Source: Planctomicrobium sp. (GTDB lineage Bacteria > Planctomycetota > Planctomycetia > Planctomycetales > Planctomycetaceae). From it: DNA of 13,358 nucleotides. The notes beneath the pieces were generated by a model, which was not told the origin of the DNA, did not search any database, and saw only the letters and a program-made list of their open reading frames with translations. Shown piece after piece: positions 6,818-13,358 of this stretch (its first letter is position 1; every line of letters starts with the position of its first letter). The position numbers and the translations under genes are program-made. The stretch spans positions 1-13,358 of the forward strand of contig JABJMI010000045.1 of the NCBI GenBank assembly GCA_018659505.1, written 5' to 3'.

Positions 6818-9604
6818 ATGACTTCAGATTCTTCCAACACGAAGATCTCCGGAGATGTTCAGGCGAATCTCAAACGCTTGGGCAAGTACGAGATTGTGCG
6901 CAAAATTGGTTCGGGTGGAATGGGAACTGTTTATCTCGCTCAAGATAAACATCTCAATCGAACGGTCGCATTGAAAGTGCTGCCCAAGGATCGTGCGGAG
7001 AACCCAATTCTCGTACGGCGTTTTCAGTCGGAAGCCCGCGCCTCTGCGATGTTGACTCACGATAATATCGTTTCAGTTTTTGACGCCGATGAAGCTGATG
7101 GCTACCTGTATATTGCCCTGGAATACATAGACGGAATCGATCTCTTTGAATGGTTAAGGAAACGGGAACAACTCCCGGTGAAGCGCTCGATTGATATCAT
7201 CAAGCAGGTCTCCGCAGCACTTCAACACGCTCACGAAAAGAACCTCGTTCATCGAGATATCAAGCCTGCGAATATCATGATCACCAGAGAGGGACTGGTG
7301 AAATTGGCAGACATGGGACTGGCAAGATCGATAGACGAATCGCTGGACACGACAATCACACGAGATGGGACAACCGTCGGCACGGTTGACTATATGTCTC
7401 CCGAGCAGGCTGCAAATAGTAAAAATACAGATATTCGCAGCGACATCTATTCATTGGGGTGTACCTGGTATCACATGCTCACGGGTGAACCGCCATTCCC
7501 TAAAGGGAGCATGACGAACAAACTGACCGCGCATGCGAAAACTCCGCCGCCCGATCCACGCGATTATAATGAGAACGTCACTGAGGCGATTGTGGCGATC
7601 ATACATCGCATGATGTCAAAGAAGAAAGTTGATCGCTACCAGACACCGGCAGAACTTTTGGAGGACTTAAATAACTCCACCAATCTCGAATCGAATTCTG
7701 GGAATCTTCTGGCAATGCTGCTAGCTGAAGATGAGTTCGAGGATGAAGCTGGAGAAGACCCCGAAGTCAGCGCGTCGTTTGAAGATGAAGACATCCTCGA
7801 TAAAGCCTCGGCGGAATTCGAAGTTCAGGAAGAACCGCAGGCAGATCTAAACAAGAAACCTCAGAAGAAACTCACCGCAGAGACAAACCCTCAACCCCCT
7901 ATTCCGCAGAAGCTCAAGCAGAAAAAGAAGAAGCCTGTATTGCCTCCTCAAGTCGAACGGAGTTCTTCTGTGGCTGAAGTCTCTGAAGTATCAGAGGCTC
8001 CGCGCTCAGAACGGAAACCATTAAGGCGAGTTCACAGTCGGGAAGAGCTAGACGAGTCAAACGCTTCAAGCTCGCCTAAACAGTCATCGTCACGCAATAA
8101 AAAATCTACTCAGTCCAAACCAGCGGAACTGCCCAAAAAGCAAAAGGTCAAAGCTAGCAAAGAGAGGAGGTCAAAGAGTGGGAATCAAAAGCCTACGAAG
8201 TCTCAAAAACCTCAAGCTTCCAACAGAAAAACTCAACGACCTCAATCCAACAAAGACGAGGCATTAAAACCGCAGAATCAACAATCTGGACAGGGTGTCG
8301 ATATCGATTGGGGACGTGCAGGAATCGTGATTCTGATCGTAGGGCTTTTGATCATCGGAGCTTGGTGGGGAGCCTCGAATTTTGGAGGAGGCGATTCGCT
8401 TCCAGACCAGAACCCTTATGGAGAAAACGCTGAAGAATCTTCTGTCACGGATCAAGCAAGCACAGCTAACAATGATCCTTTAATGGCAGAGAATGAGGAA
8501 CCAGCTGAAGATGTTCGACCGGATGTTGTTGAGGTCATCGATCAGCCAGAAGTTGAACCGATAGTCGAGAATGATCAGACACCAGAGTGGATCGTCGCCG
8601 GTTGGGCGAAGCCGAAAAACGAAGAGCTTAAGATATTCACCGTTCAACGCGGAACTCAAAGGAGCAACGCATTCCGCAGTCTGGAAAGCGCTCTCGCAAA
8701 AGTCGACGAAAAGACCGGAGATATTGATCTTTCGCAACTCACTCATGCTCGTCTTGCTCACGTCGAATTGAAGCTAAAAGAGACGCTGCGAATCAGTAGC
8801 TCGAACTCTCAACCGATTCTTACATTCAATACTTCAAAAAAAAACGAACCATCTGCACCCTGGTTATCAGTCAGCGGGGGGACTTTGGAACTGCAAGGGC
8901 TGAACTTCGTCGTCACAAACCAAAATAGCCGTCCTGTCGATTTCCTTCGTCTTCAGGGAACCGATTTAATTCTCCGTGATTGCACATTCACAGCAATTGG
9001 TGATCAGCCTGTGAACTTCATTGGAGTACATGGGGAGTCCCAAAACTCGAATCGTATTTATATTGCAAACTCACTTTTCCGTGGGGAGAACATCTCTGGC
9101 ATTCAAGTCGATCAGGTTCCCTGTGATCTATATTGTGAGAATGCGCTTTTCGCTTCACAGAAGAATCAGTTGTTGCAAATAGAGCAAAATGCCAAACCAG
9201 TCACTCAAAAAGTCCTCGTCAATAATTGCACTTTCGTTGGCGGAAATGCAGCACTTGCGTTGAAGAACTCTTCGCAGAGTGAACGTCAAAGCGAGATCGC
9301 ACTGTCGTTAAATCGATCATTATTTGTCGGGGCAGCGCAAGCACCTTCAACCGGGTTATTGCTTCAAAATCAAAACTTTTCATCAACTGAGACTCATCAG
9401 CGACCGCAACACCTCTCCTTAAAACTTCTGCATACACGCTTTGTCAACATTGAACAACTCGTGAAAGCGGAGAGTCTCAAAGGCGATGCCTTGATCATCG
9501 CTGATACGCCTGAATGGAATCGTTTTGGTCAGGAACTATGCCCAGCGATGATCTCCTTTCCTCGCAAGAACTTGATTCTCTCACTAAGTCGCCGATGGCT
9601 CTGA
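6818..9604 (+). CDS. Transmembrane Ser/Thr protein kinase (PknB-like) with extracytoplasmic beta-helix-like module, probably frameshifted at its end
   Basis: The kinase domain (about 24-290) is complete: Gly loop GSGGMG (31-36), Lys53 in ALKV, Glu72, catalytic HRDIKPAN with D147, K149 and N152, DMG (165-167) in place of DFG, and SPE (194-196) in place of APE. All catalytic residues are present, so it should phosphorylate Ser/Thr in the cytoplasm. Residues 300-340 are acidic and 345-490 are rich in Lys, Pro, Gln and Ser (disordered). One TM helix lies at about 500-520, followed by an acidic stretch (530-588) and an extracytoplasmic module (about 590-903) with repeated short beta-strand patterns such as LILRDCTF and VLVNNCTF, like right-handed beta-helices. 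After Phe903 the frame yields only 25 unconvincing residues to the stop. The real protein probably continues in the -1 frame (see 9521-9529), giving about 1357 residues. The ATG lacks a clear ribosome site but fits the domain start. The ligand and substrates are unknown. Confidence 0.9.
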   Translation: MTSDSSNTKISGDVQANLKRLGKYEIVRKIGSGGMGTVYLAQDKHLNRTVALKVLPKDRAENPILVRRFQSEARASAMLTHDNIVSVFDADEADGYLYIALEYIDGIDLFEWLRKREQLPVKRSIDIIKQVSAALQHAHEKNLVHRDIKPANIMITREGLVKLADMGLARSIDESLDTTITRDGTTVGTVDYMSPEQAANSKNTDIRSDIYSLGCTWYHMLTGEPPFPKGSMTNKLTAHAKTPPPDPRDYNENVTEAIVAIIHRMMSKKKVDRYQTPAELLEDLNNSTNLESNSGNLLAMLLAEDEFEDEAGEDPEVSASFEDEDILDKASAEFEVQEEPQADLNKKPQKKLTAETNPQPPIPQKLKQKKKKPVLPPQVERSSSVAEVSEVSEAPRSERKPLRRVHSREELDESNASSSPKQSSSRNKKSTQSKPAELPKKQKVKASKERRSKSGNQKPTKSQKPQASNRKTQRPQSNKDEALKPQNQQSGQGVDIDWGRAGIVILIVGLLIIGAWWGASNFGGGDSLPDQNPYGENAEESSVTDQASTANNDPLMAENEEPAEDVRPDVVEVIDQPEVEPIVENDQTPEWIVAGWAKPKNEELKIFTVQRGTQRSNAFRSLESALAKVDEKTGDIDLSQLTHARLAHVELKLKETLRISSSNSQPILTFNTSKKNEPSAPWLSVSGGTLELQGLNFVVTNQNSRPVDFLRLQGTDLILRDCTFTAIGDQPVNFIGVHGESQNSNRIYIANSLFRGENISGIQVDQVPCDLYCENALFASQKNQLLQIEQNAKPVTQKVLVNNCTFVGGNAALALKNSSQSERQSEIALSLNRSLFVGAAQAPSTGLLLQNQNFSSTETHQRPQHLSLKLLHTRFVNIEQLVKAESLKGDALIIADTPEWNRFGQELCPAMISFPRKNLILSLSRRWL

Positions 9605-10890
9605 CAGCGACCGCTCTTGATTCAAAAATTCAAACCATCTCTCGCCCCGGAGTCGGTGAGCGTTCTCTCATCGGTGTTGATTCGAGTCATGTCGCAAGCG
9701 TGGAACAGGCAGCGATTGAGCGACAGATTGCCATGAATTATTTTGAAGAAGTGCATTCATCATTCGAGCCGCTTCAATGGTCAGACAAGACCGTTCGCTT
9801 TGATTTGAATGAAGGTGCGAAACTAAATTCATTTCTCAACAGCGATCAATGCCCGGACGGAACAACAGTTGTCTGCTTTGGAGCTGGCATTCGCAAGATT
9901 TCTCCCGTGACTCTCAAAGAACGCAAACTTCGCTTAACATTCGAACAAAGCGCCGGAACCCTATTGTCGGTCGTCGCCTTGAGTGACACGACAACAGCAC
10001 CAATGTTTCGCGTAGAGGGTGGAGTTCTAGCGATTGAAGGAGGACCAATTCAAATCGCCAAGCCGAGAGCAGAGCAAGATGGAACCATGTTCCTCCATAC
10101 CTCCAACGGAGCACGTGTTCAACTTCTCCGGACACATGTCTCGGCACCACTCTCTGCAAGCGGCGCAAATCAACTCATCTTCTGTGCGCCGAACCCAAAC
10201 GCAAACCAGCCGAACATCATCGAAATTAAAGAGACAATGCTCACCGGATCCGGTTCATTACTCAAAGTTCATCTCGCGAATCAAAATCTAGTCGTCGAGA
10301 ATTCCATTCTAGTCGCGCGCGACCAAGTCATGTCGGTCACAGGAGCCACTCAACCAGGCATGATTCTACTGAAACAATCTACCTTGTCGGCGGGGCGGGC
10401 AATCATTGACTGCCGAGGAAGTCAATCTCCGATACAAACTTTGGCAATTGATTCTGTATTCGCTCCTCCTCTGCATTCATCAGAAAAGAATTCGCTGATC
10501 AGTGGTGATTCTCGTCAATCGATTCAGCAGACTCTCAACTGGTGGGAATCCGCCTGTGCCTACTCAAGTCAAATTTCGACTCCAATTCAAATAGGGGACG
10601 ATGCAATCCCTGGCACATTCGAGAACGCCTGGAACCGTTTCTGGGGACCGCATCACATTTACGATCCGTTGACAGGTCCGCAGGCAGTCGTCTTCCGAAA
10701 AGATTTCACTGAACTCAAAAACTTACAGCCAGCCGACCTCCAACTACAACAAACAGGACTCTCAGCCACTTGGGGAACAAACGGAACCCCAATCGGAGCA
10801 AACATCGAAACGATTGGACCCCAGGCTTCTGGGAAGAAACCAGCCACTCAAAATCAGCCGAGAAAAGTAAATACCCCCAGCGGGTTTTAA
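9514..10890 (+). CDS. C-terminal second module of the kinase ectodomain, in the -1 frame
   Basis: The open frame gives 458 residues from ATG 9514, but this start has no ribosome site, no signal peptide and lies inside the kinase frame with a 91-base overlap. The more likely reading is a continuation of the kinase from 9526, adding 454 residues. The sequence is beta-rich with strands ending in short turns (VVCFGAG, MFRVEGGVLAIEGG, NLVVENSILV, ILLKQSTLS, TLAIDSVFA), again like a beta-helix. It parallels the first module: APMFRVEGGVLAIEGG matches APWLSVSGGTLELQG, and AWNRFWGP matches EWNRFWSG at the junction. The C-terminus (about 400-458) is Gln/Pro/Thr-rich. As part of the kinase it would lie outside the cytoplasmic membrane; as a separate protein it would have no export signal. 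No catalytic motif is seen, and binding of a ligand or cell-wall component is an inference. Confidence 0.75.
   Translation: MESFWSGTMPSDDLLSSQELDSLTKSPMALTATALDSKIQTISRPGVGERSLIGVDSSHVASVEQAAIERQIAMNYFEEVHSSFEPLQWSDKTVRFDLNEGAKLNSFLNSDQCPDGTTVVCFGAGIRKISPVTLKERKLRLTFEQSAGTLLSVVALSDTTTAPMFRVEGGVLAIEGGPIQIAKPRAEQDGTMFLHTSNGARVQLLRTHVSAPLSASGANQLIFCAPNPNANQPNIIEIKETMLTGSGSLLKVHLANQNLVVENSILVARDQVMSVTGATQPGMILLKQSTLSAGRAIIDCRGSQSPIQTLAIDSVFAPPLHSSEKNSLISGDSRQSIQQTLNWWESACAYSSQISTPIQIGDDAIPGTFENAWNRFWGPHHIYDPLTGPQAVVFRKDFTELKNLQPADLQLQQTGLSATWGTNGTPIGANIETIGPQASGKKPATQNQPRKVNTPSGF
9521..9529 (+). other. Probable -1 frameshift site in a T4 run
   Basis: The codons CGT TTT GGT of the kinase frame contain four T (9523-9526). 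Moving back by one base after TTT gives TGG TCA GGA, so the protein reads PEWNRF-WSGT and enters the frame of 9514-10890. The WNRFW motif so produced occurs again near the C-terminus of that frame (9526-10890), which indicates that the shifted reading is the ancestral one. A missing T from an original T5 run is the simplest explanation. Slippage of tRNA-Phe from UUU to UUU is also possible, although no classical X-XXY-YYZ heptamer is present. Confidence 0.75.
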
Positions 10891-11070
10891 AGCATTAGAA
10901 ACTGCTCAAAGAGAGTTAGAAGTCAAGAGTGGGGTGGAGCGTTCCTTCTCAGAACCAACTTACTACAAGACGGTTACTCAATCTCATTTGCTGGGAGGGG
11001 GGAGACTGTTCTACAATCCTTTGATATTGCTCTTCCAATCAACAAATCCTGCTTTTTGAAATTATACGTT

Positions 11071-12315
11071 ATGAAAATGTATTTCGTTCTTAGCTGCGGA
11101 ATCTTTTGTCTGCTTAGTCAAACAACAATGGCAGACTGGAAAGAGTTTCGCGGACCTACTGGACAGGGTGAAGTCACGGGAGCAAAGCTGCCTGTCTCTT
11201 GGAGCGATACAGATAATGTGCTTTGGAAAAGTGAGCTCGAAGGTCTCGCTTGGTCTTCGCCAGTCATTGTTGGTGACCAGGTTTATCTGACATCCGCTGT
11301 TAACATCGGAGAAGAACAGCTTTCGTTACGACTTCTCTCTGTTGACCTTTCGACGGGAGATGTCAATTGGGATAAAGAAGTTTTTGAACTGGAAGGCAAA
11401 GTTAAAATACACAAGAAGAACAGCCATGCCAGTCCCACACCTATCATCGAAGATGATCGAATCTATGTTCACTTTGGTCCTTACGGAACGGCATGTTTAT
11501 CCCTTAAGGGTGAAGTCATCTGGAAGCAGAAGCTGGAATACAAACCGGTTCATGGAAATGGGGGTTCACCAGCACTCGCTGGAGATGTTCTCGTTATTTG
11601 CTGTGATGGCGGTGACAAACAATTTGTTATTGGACTCGACAAGTCGAATGGAGAGATTCTTTGGAACTCGAACCGAGATACAGACCCAAAGAAAGGGTTT
11701 TCGTTTTCAACTCCACTGATCATTGAAGTTGATGGGCAAGTTCAGGCAGTTTGTCCCGGTAGCGATGCTGTGTTTGCCTATGACCCCAAAACCGGCGACG
11801 AGATCTGGCGCTGTGATTACCCTGGTGGGTACTCTGTCACGCCTCGCCCTGTTTATGGACAAGGCTTAGTTTTTGTCTGTACTGGTTTTAACAAGCCACT
11901 GCTGTTGGCTATTGATCCGGCTGGTAGCGGGAATGTGACCGAGACACATCTGAAGTGGGAACTCGACCGCCAGATGCCCCACTCTCCTTCACCTATTCTA
12001 GTTGGAGAGGAGTTATACGTCGTTTCCGATTCGGGAATTGCATCTTGTATCGAAGCGAAGACTGGTGAGATTCATTGGCAAGAGCGGGTTGAAGGCAAAT
12101 ACTCTGCTTCTCCCACGGCAGCGAATGGTCTTGTCTATTTTCAGGACGAAGAAGGCACGACCGTCGTCGTCAAAGCAGCTAAAGAGTTCGAGGAAGTCAG
12201 CCGCAATTCCATCGGCAGTAACGAACGAACTTTCGCCTCTTTCGCTGTCGAAGGGAATTCGCTGTTGCTTCGAAGTGAAAATCATCTCTATCGTATTGGT
12301 GATGCTGCGAAATAA
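11071..12315 (+). CDS. Secreted PQQ-type beta-propeller protein (BamB-like fold)
   Basis: A 414-residue exported protein. Residues 1-21 form a signal peptide ending TTMA, before DWKEFRGPTGQG (22-33), a typical mature start of planctomycete PQQ-like propellers. Blade motifs recur along the chain: STGDVNW (94-100), SNGEILW (192-198), KTGDEIW (240-246) and KTGEIHW (330-336), each after a strand of the LLSVDL or VFAYDP type. This fold acts as a binding scaffold or, in some relatives, holds PQQ in dehydrogenases; no dehydrogenase catalytic residues are identifiable, so an enzyme role is not supported. ATG 11071 is chosen over an upstream in-frame TTG at 11056 because it gives the cleaner signal peptide; neither has a ribosome site. 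The gene stands 180 bases after the kinase locus and 75 bases before the topoisomerase gene. The name BamB used for such proteins in some annotations should not be taken as function. Confidence 0.87.
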   Translation: MKMYFVLSCGIFCLLSQTTMADWKEFRGPTGQGEVTGAKLPVSWSDTDNVLWKSELEGLAWSSPVIVGDQVYLTSAVNIGEEQLSLRLLSVDLSTGDVNWDKEVFELEGKVKIHKKNSHASPTPIIEDDRIYVHFGPYGTACLSLKGEVIWKQKLEYKPVHGNGGSPALAGDVLVICCDGGDKQFVIGLDKSNGEILWNSNRDTDPKKGFSFSTPLIIEVDGQVQAVCPGSDAVFAYDPKTGDEIWRCDYPGGYSVTPRPVYGQGLVFVCTGFNKPLLLAIDPAGSGNVTETHLKWELDRQMPHSPSPILVGEELYVVSDSGIASCIEAKTGEIHWQERVEGKYSASPTAANGLVYFQDEEGTTVVVKAAKEFEEVSRNSIGSNERTFASFAVEGNSLLLRSENHLYRIGDAAK

Positions 12316-12324
12316 TGCTGCGAA
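12302..12324 (+). repeat. 10-base direct repeat over the stop codon of the propeller gene
   Basis: ATGCTGCGAA occurs at 12302-12311 and 12315-12324, three bases apart, with the TAA stop (12313-12315) at the start of the second copy. This looks like a small local duplication that left the gene end intact. Confidence 0.6.
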
Positions 12325-12341
12325 GCGATAAATTTACATTT

Positions 12342-12364
12342 GCTGCACACTTGAAGTGCGCAGC
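12342..12364 (+). terminator. Hairpin between the propeller and topoisomerase genes
   Basis: GCTGCACACT and AGTGCGCAGC pair over 10 positions with one A-C mismatch around TGA. No T-run follows, so it is a weak candidate for a terminator; mRNA stabilisation or a processing site is equally possible. It lies 26 bases after the propeller stop and 26 before the next ATG. Confidence 0.35.
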
Positions 12365-12370
12365 TAAACA

Positions 12371-12382
12371 CTAGCCCCTAGA
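12371..12382 (+). repeat. CTAGCCCCTAGA motif, copy 2
   Basis: Exact copy of the motif at 6745-6756, here ending 8 bases before the start codon of the type IIA topoisomerase gene, in the place where a ribosome site would normally lie. Confidence 0.5.
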
Positions 12383-12390
12383 TCCTCTCC

Positions 12391-13358
12391 ATGGCTGCTA
12401 CTGCAAAAGGAACGTCCAGCTACGTCGCGGACGACATCGAAGTCTTAGAAGGACTCGAACACGTACGGACGCGCCCTTCAATGTACATCGGCGGTGTCGA
12501 CTCTCGTGGTCTGCATCACCTTGTATGGGAAGTGGTCGATAACTCGGTCGATGAATACCTCGCTGGCGAATGTGATCAGATCAAGGTCACGCTGCACAAA
12601 GATGGAAGCTCTGTCACAGTCGAGGACAATGGACGTGGGATTCCTGTTGATAAGCATAAGAAGACAGGTAAATCAGCGCTGGAAGTGATTCTGACCACAT
12701 TATACGCCGGCGGGAAATTCTCTGAAAAGAACTACGTGCGCAGCGGAGGCTTACACGGGATTGGTTCATCGGCGGTGAATGCCCTCTCGATTGAAATGAT
12801 TGCTACTGTTCATCGCGATGGTCACGAATGGCAGCAATCTTATGTTCGTGGTCGACCACAAGGACCGGTCAAGAAGAAGAAGCCGTTCCGCGGACACGGA
12901 ACAGGTATTTTCTTTCGCCCGGATGATGAGATTTTCCGTCGTACACAATTTCATTCGGATACCATTCGTCAGCATCTGGAGGATATTTCCTACATCCATG
13001 GTGGGCTGAAAATCACCTATGTTGATGAAGTTAAGAACGAACGCTTCGAACTGCATCATCCTGAAGGGATCTTGGCTTACCTTGGGAAGATCATCAAAGA
13101 TGACAAACGCAAAGTCATCCATGAGACGCCATTCACGATAGAAAAAGACGAAGGCAAAATTCATGTCGCCATTGTGCTGCAATGGTCGGAATCGACTGAC
13201 GAACATATTCGCAGCTATGTCAACGGTATCCGTACCCGCGGCGGTGGAACTCATGAATCTGGTTTTCGTACCGGCATCGCGAAAGCCGTTAAGAACTACA
13301 TGGAAGTGCATAACATCAAGCCGAAAGGCTTAACGATCAGCCCGGATGATATTCGTGA
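12391..13358 (+). CDS. gyrB/parE: Type IIA topoisomerase ATPase subunit (GyrB/ParE), N-terminal part (runs off right edge)
   Basis: The first 322 residues are present. This subunit binds ATP and, with the DNA-cleaving A subunit, changes DNA supercoiling or unlinks chromosomes in the cytoplasm. GHKL ATPase motifs are complete: RTRPSMYIGG (26-35), catalytic Glu47 and Asn51 in VWEVVDNSVDE (45-55), DNGRGIP (79-85), and the glycine-rich lid GGLHGIGSSAVNALS (119-133). The second ATPase-side domain follows with YVNGIRTRGGGTHESGF (276-292). The GSSAVNALS lid and the HHLVWEVVDN wording look somewhat more like ParE-type than classic GyrB sequences, so the paralogue is left open. The QTK loop and the Toprim domain lie beyond the edge. 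The ATG follows CTAGATCCTCTCC without a ribosome site, but the protein begins about where the family begins. It is probably transcribed alone or with the propeller gene. Confidence 0.95.
   Translation, partial: MAATAKGTSSYVADDIEVLEGLEHVRTRPSMYIGGVDSRGLHHLVWEVVDNSVDEYLAGECDQIKVTLHKDGSSVTVEDNGRGIPVDKHKKTGKSALEVILTTLYAGGKFSEKNYVRSGGLHGIGSSAVNALSIEMIATVHRDGHEWQQSYVRGRPQGPVKKKKPFRGHGTGIFFRPDDEIFRRTQFHSDTIRQHLEDISYIHGGLKITYVDEVKNERFELHHPEGILAYLGKIIKDDKRKVIHETPFTIEKDEGKIHVAIVLQWSESTDEHIRSYVNGIRTRGGGTHESGFRTGIAKAVKNYMEVHNIKPKGLTISPDDIR

Noticed and set aside
9514..9525. ATG 9514 as true start of an independent 458-residue gene
   Set aside because: No ribosome site, no signal peptide, start buried in the kinase frame, and better continuity with the kinase module when joined at the T4 run. 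The frame is kept as a feature but read as a continuation.
12766..13311. Minus-strand open frame of 181 codons opposite the topoisomerase gene
   Set aside because: It is antisense to strongly conserved GyrB/ParE sequence and shows no family motif of its own.
1..13358. CRISPR array, insertion sequence, tRNA or rRNA, phage genes
   Set aside because: Reading both strands showed no spaced direct repeats, transposase motifs, cloverleaf or rRNA-like sequence.

Overview
The window most likely comes from a planctomycete with moderate GC, near 48% by eye. Several signs agree on this: a secreted protein with a C-x4-CH (PSCyt-type) cytochrome motif, a lipoprotein with an FGE-sulfatase domain, a membrane protein with MJ0042-like zinc ribbons, a secreted PQQ-type beta-propeller starting with a DWKEFRGP-like motif, a Ser/Thr kinase fused to a large extracytoplasmic region, and several genes without a Shine-Dalgarno sequence. 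This assignment is an inference from protein style; no rRNA or tRNA is present.

Layout. 1-1157 (minus) is the 5' part of a zinc-ribbon multi-pass membrane protein that runs off the left edge. Divergent from it, 1442-2554 (plus) encodes a secreted cytochrome-like protein, which converges on 2594-3808 (minus), an FGE-sulfatase lipoprotein. 4072-4365 (minus) is a 97-residue conserved hypothetical protein preceded by a three-unit tandem 8-mer. 4521-5360 (minus) is a secreted Gly/Gln-rich protein with a textbook UUCG terminator. After a 376-base AT-rich divergent gap come 5737-6516 (plus), a two-TM hypothetical protein with a TTG start, and a 301-base gap with a hairpin, a palindrome and a structured leader. 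A Ser/Thr protein kinase locus fills 6818-10890 (plus). 11071-12315 (plus) is a secreted PQQ-type propeller. 12391 to the right edge is the ATPase end of a type IIA topoisomerase B subunit.

The most notable point is the kinase locus. It reads as two frames overlapping by 91 bases, but the sequence argues for one 1357-residue protein broken by a single-base -1 shift in a T4 run at 9523-9526. Reading across the run restores a WNRFW motif that recurs near the C-terminus of the second frame, so the extracytoplasmic region looks like two related modules. A real mutation, an assembly error or -1 slippage on U_UUU are all possible.

The genes do not form one pathway. They are mostly single genes or short units typical of dispersed planctomycete gene order, with a shared theme of exported and envelope proteins, plus one housekeeping gene. 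I do not see a defence system, mobile element, CRISPR array or biosynthetic cluster. The best leads are the interrupted two-module kinase, the tandem 8-mer at 4372-4395 and the structured 5' leader of the kinase.
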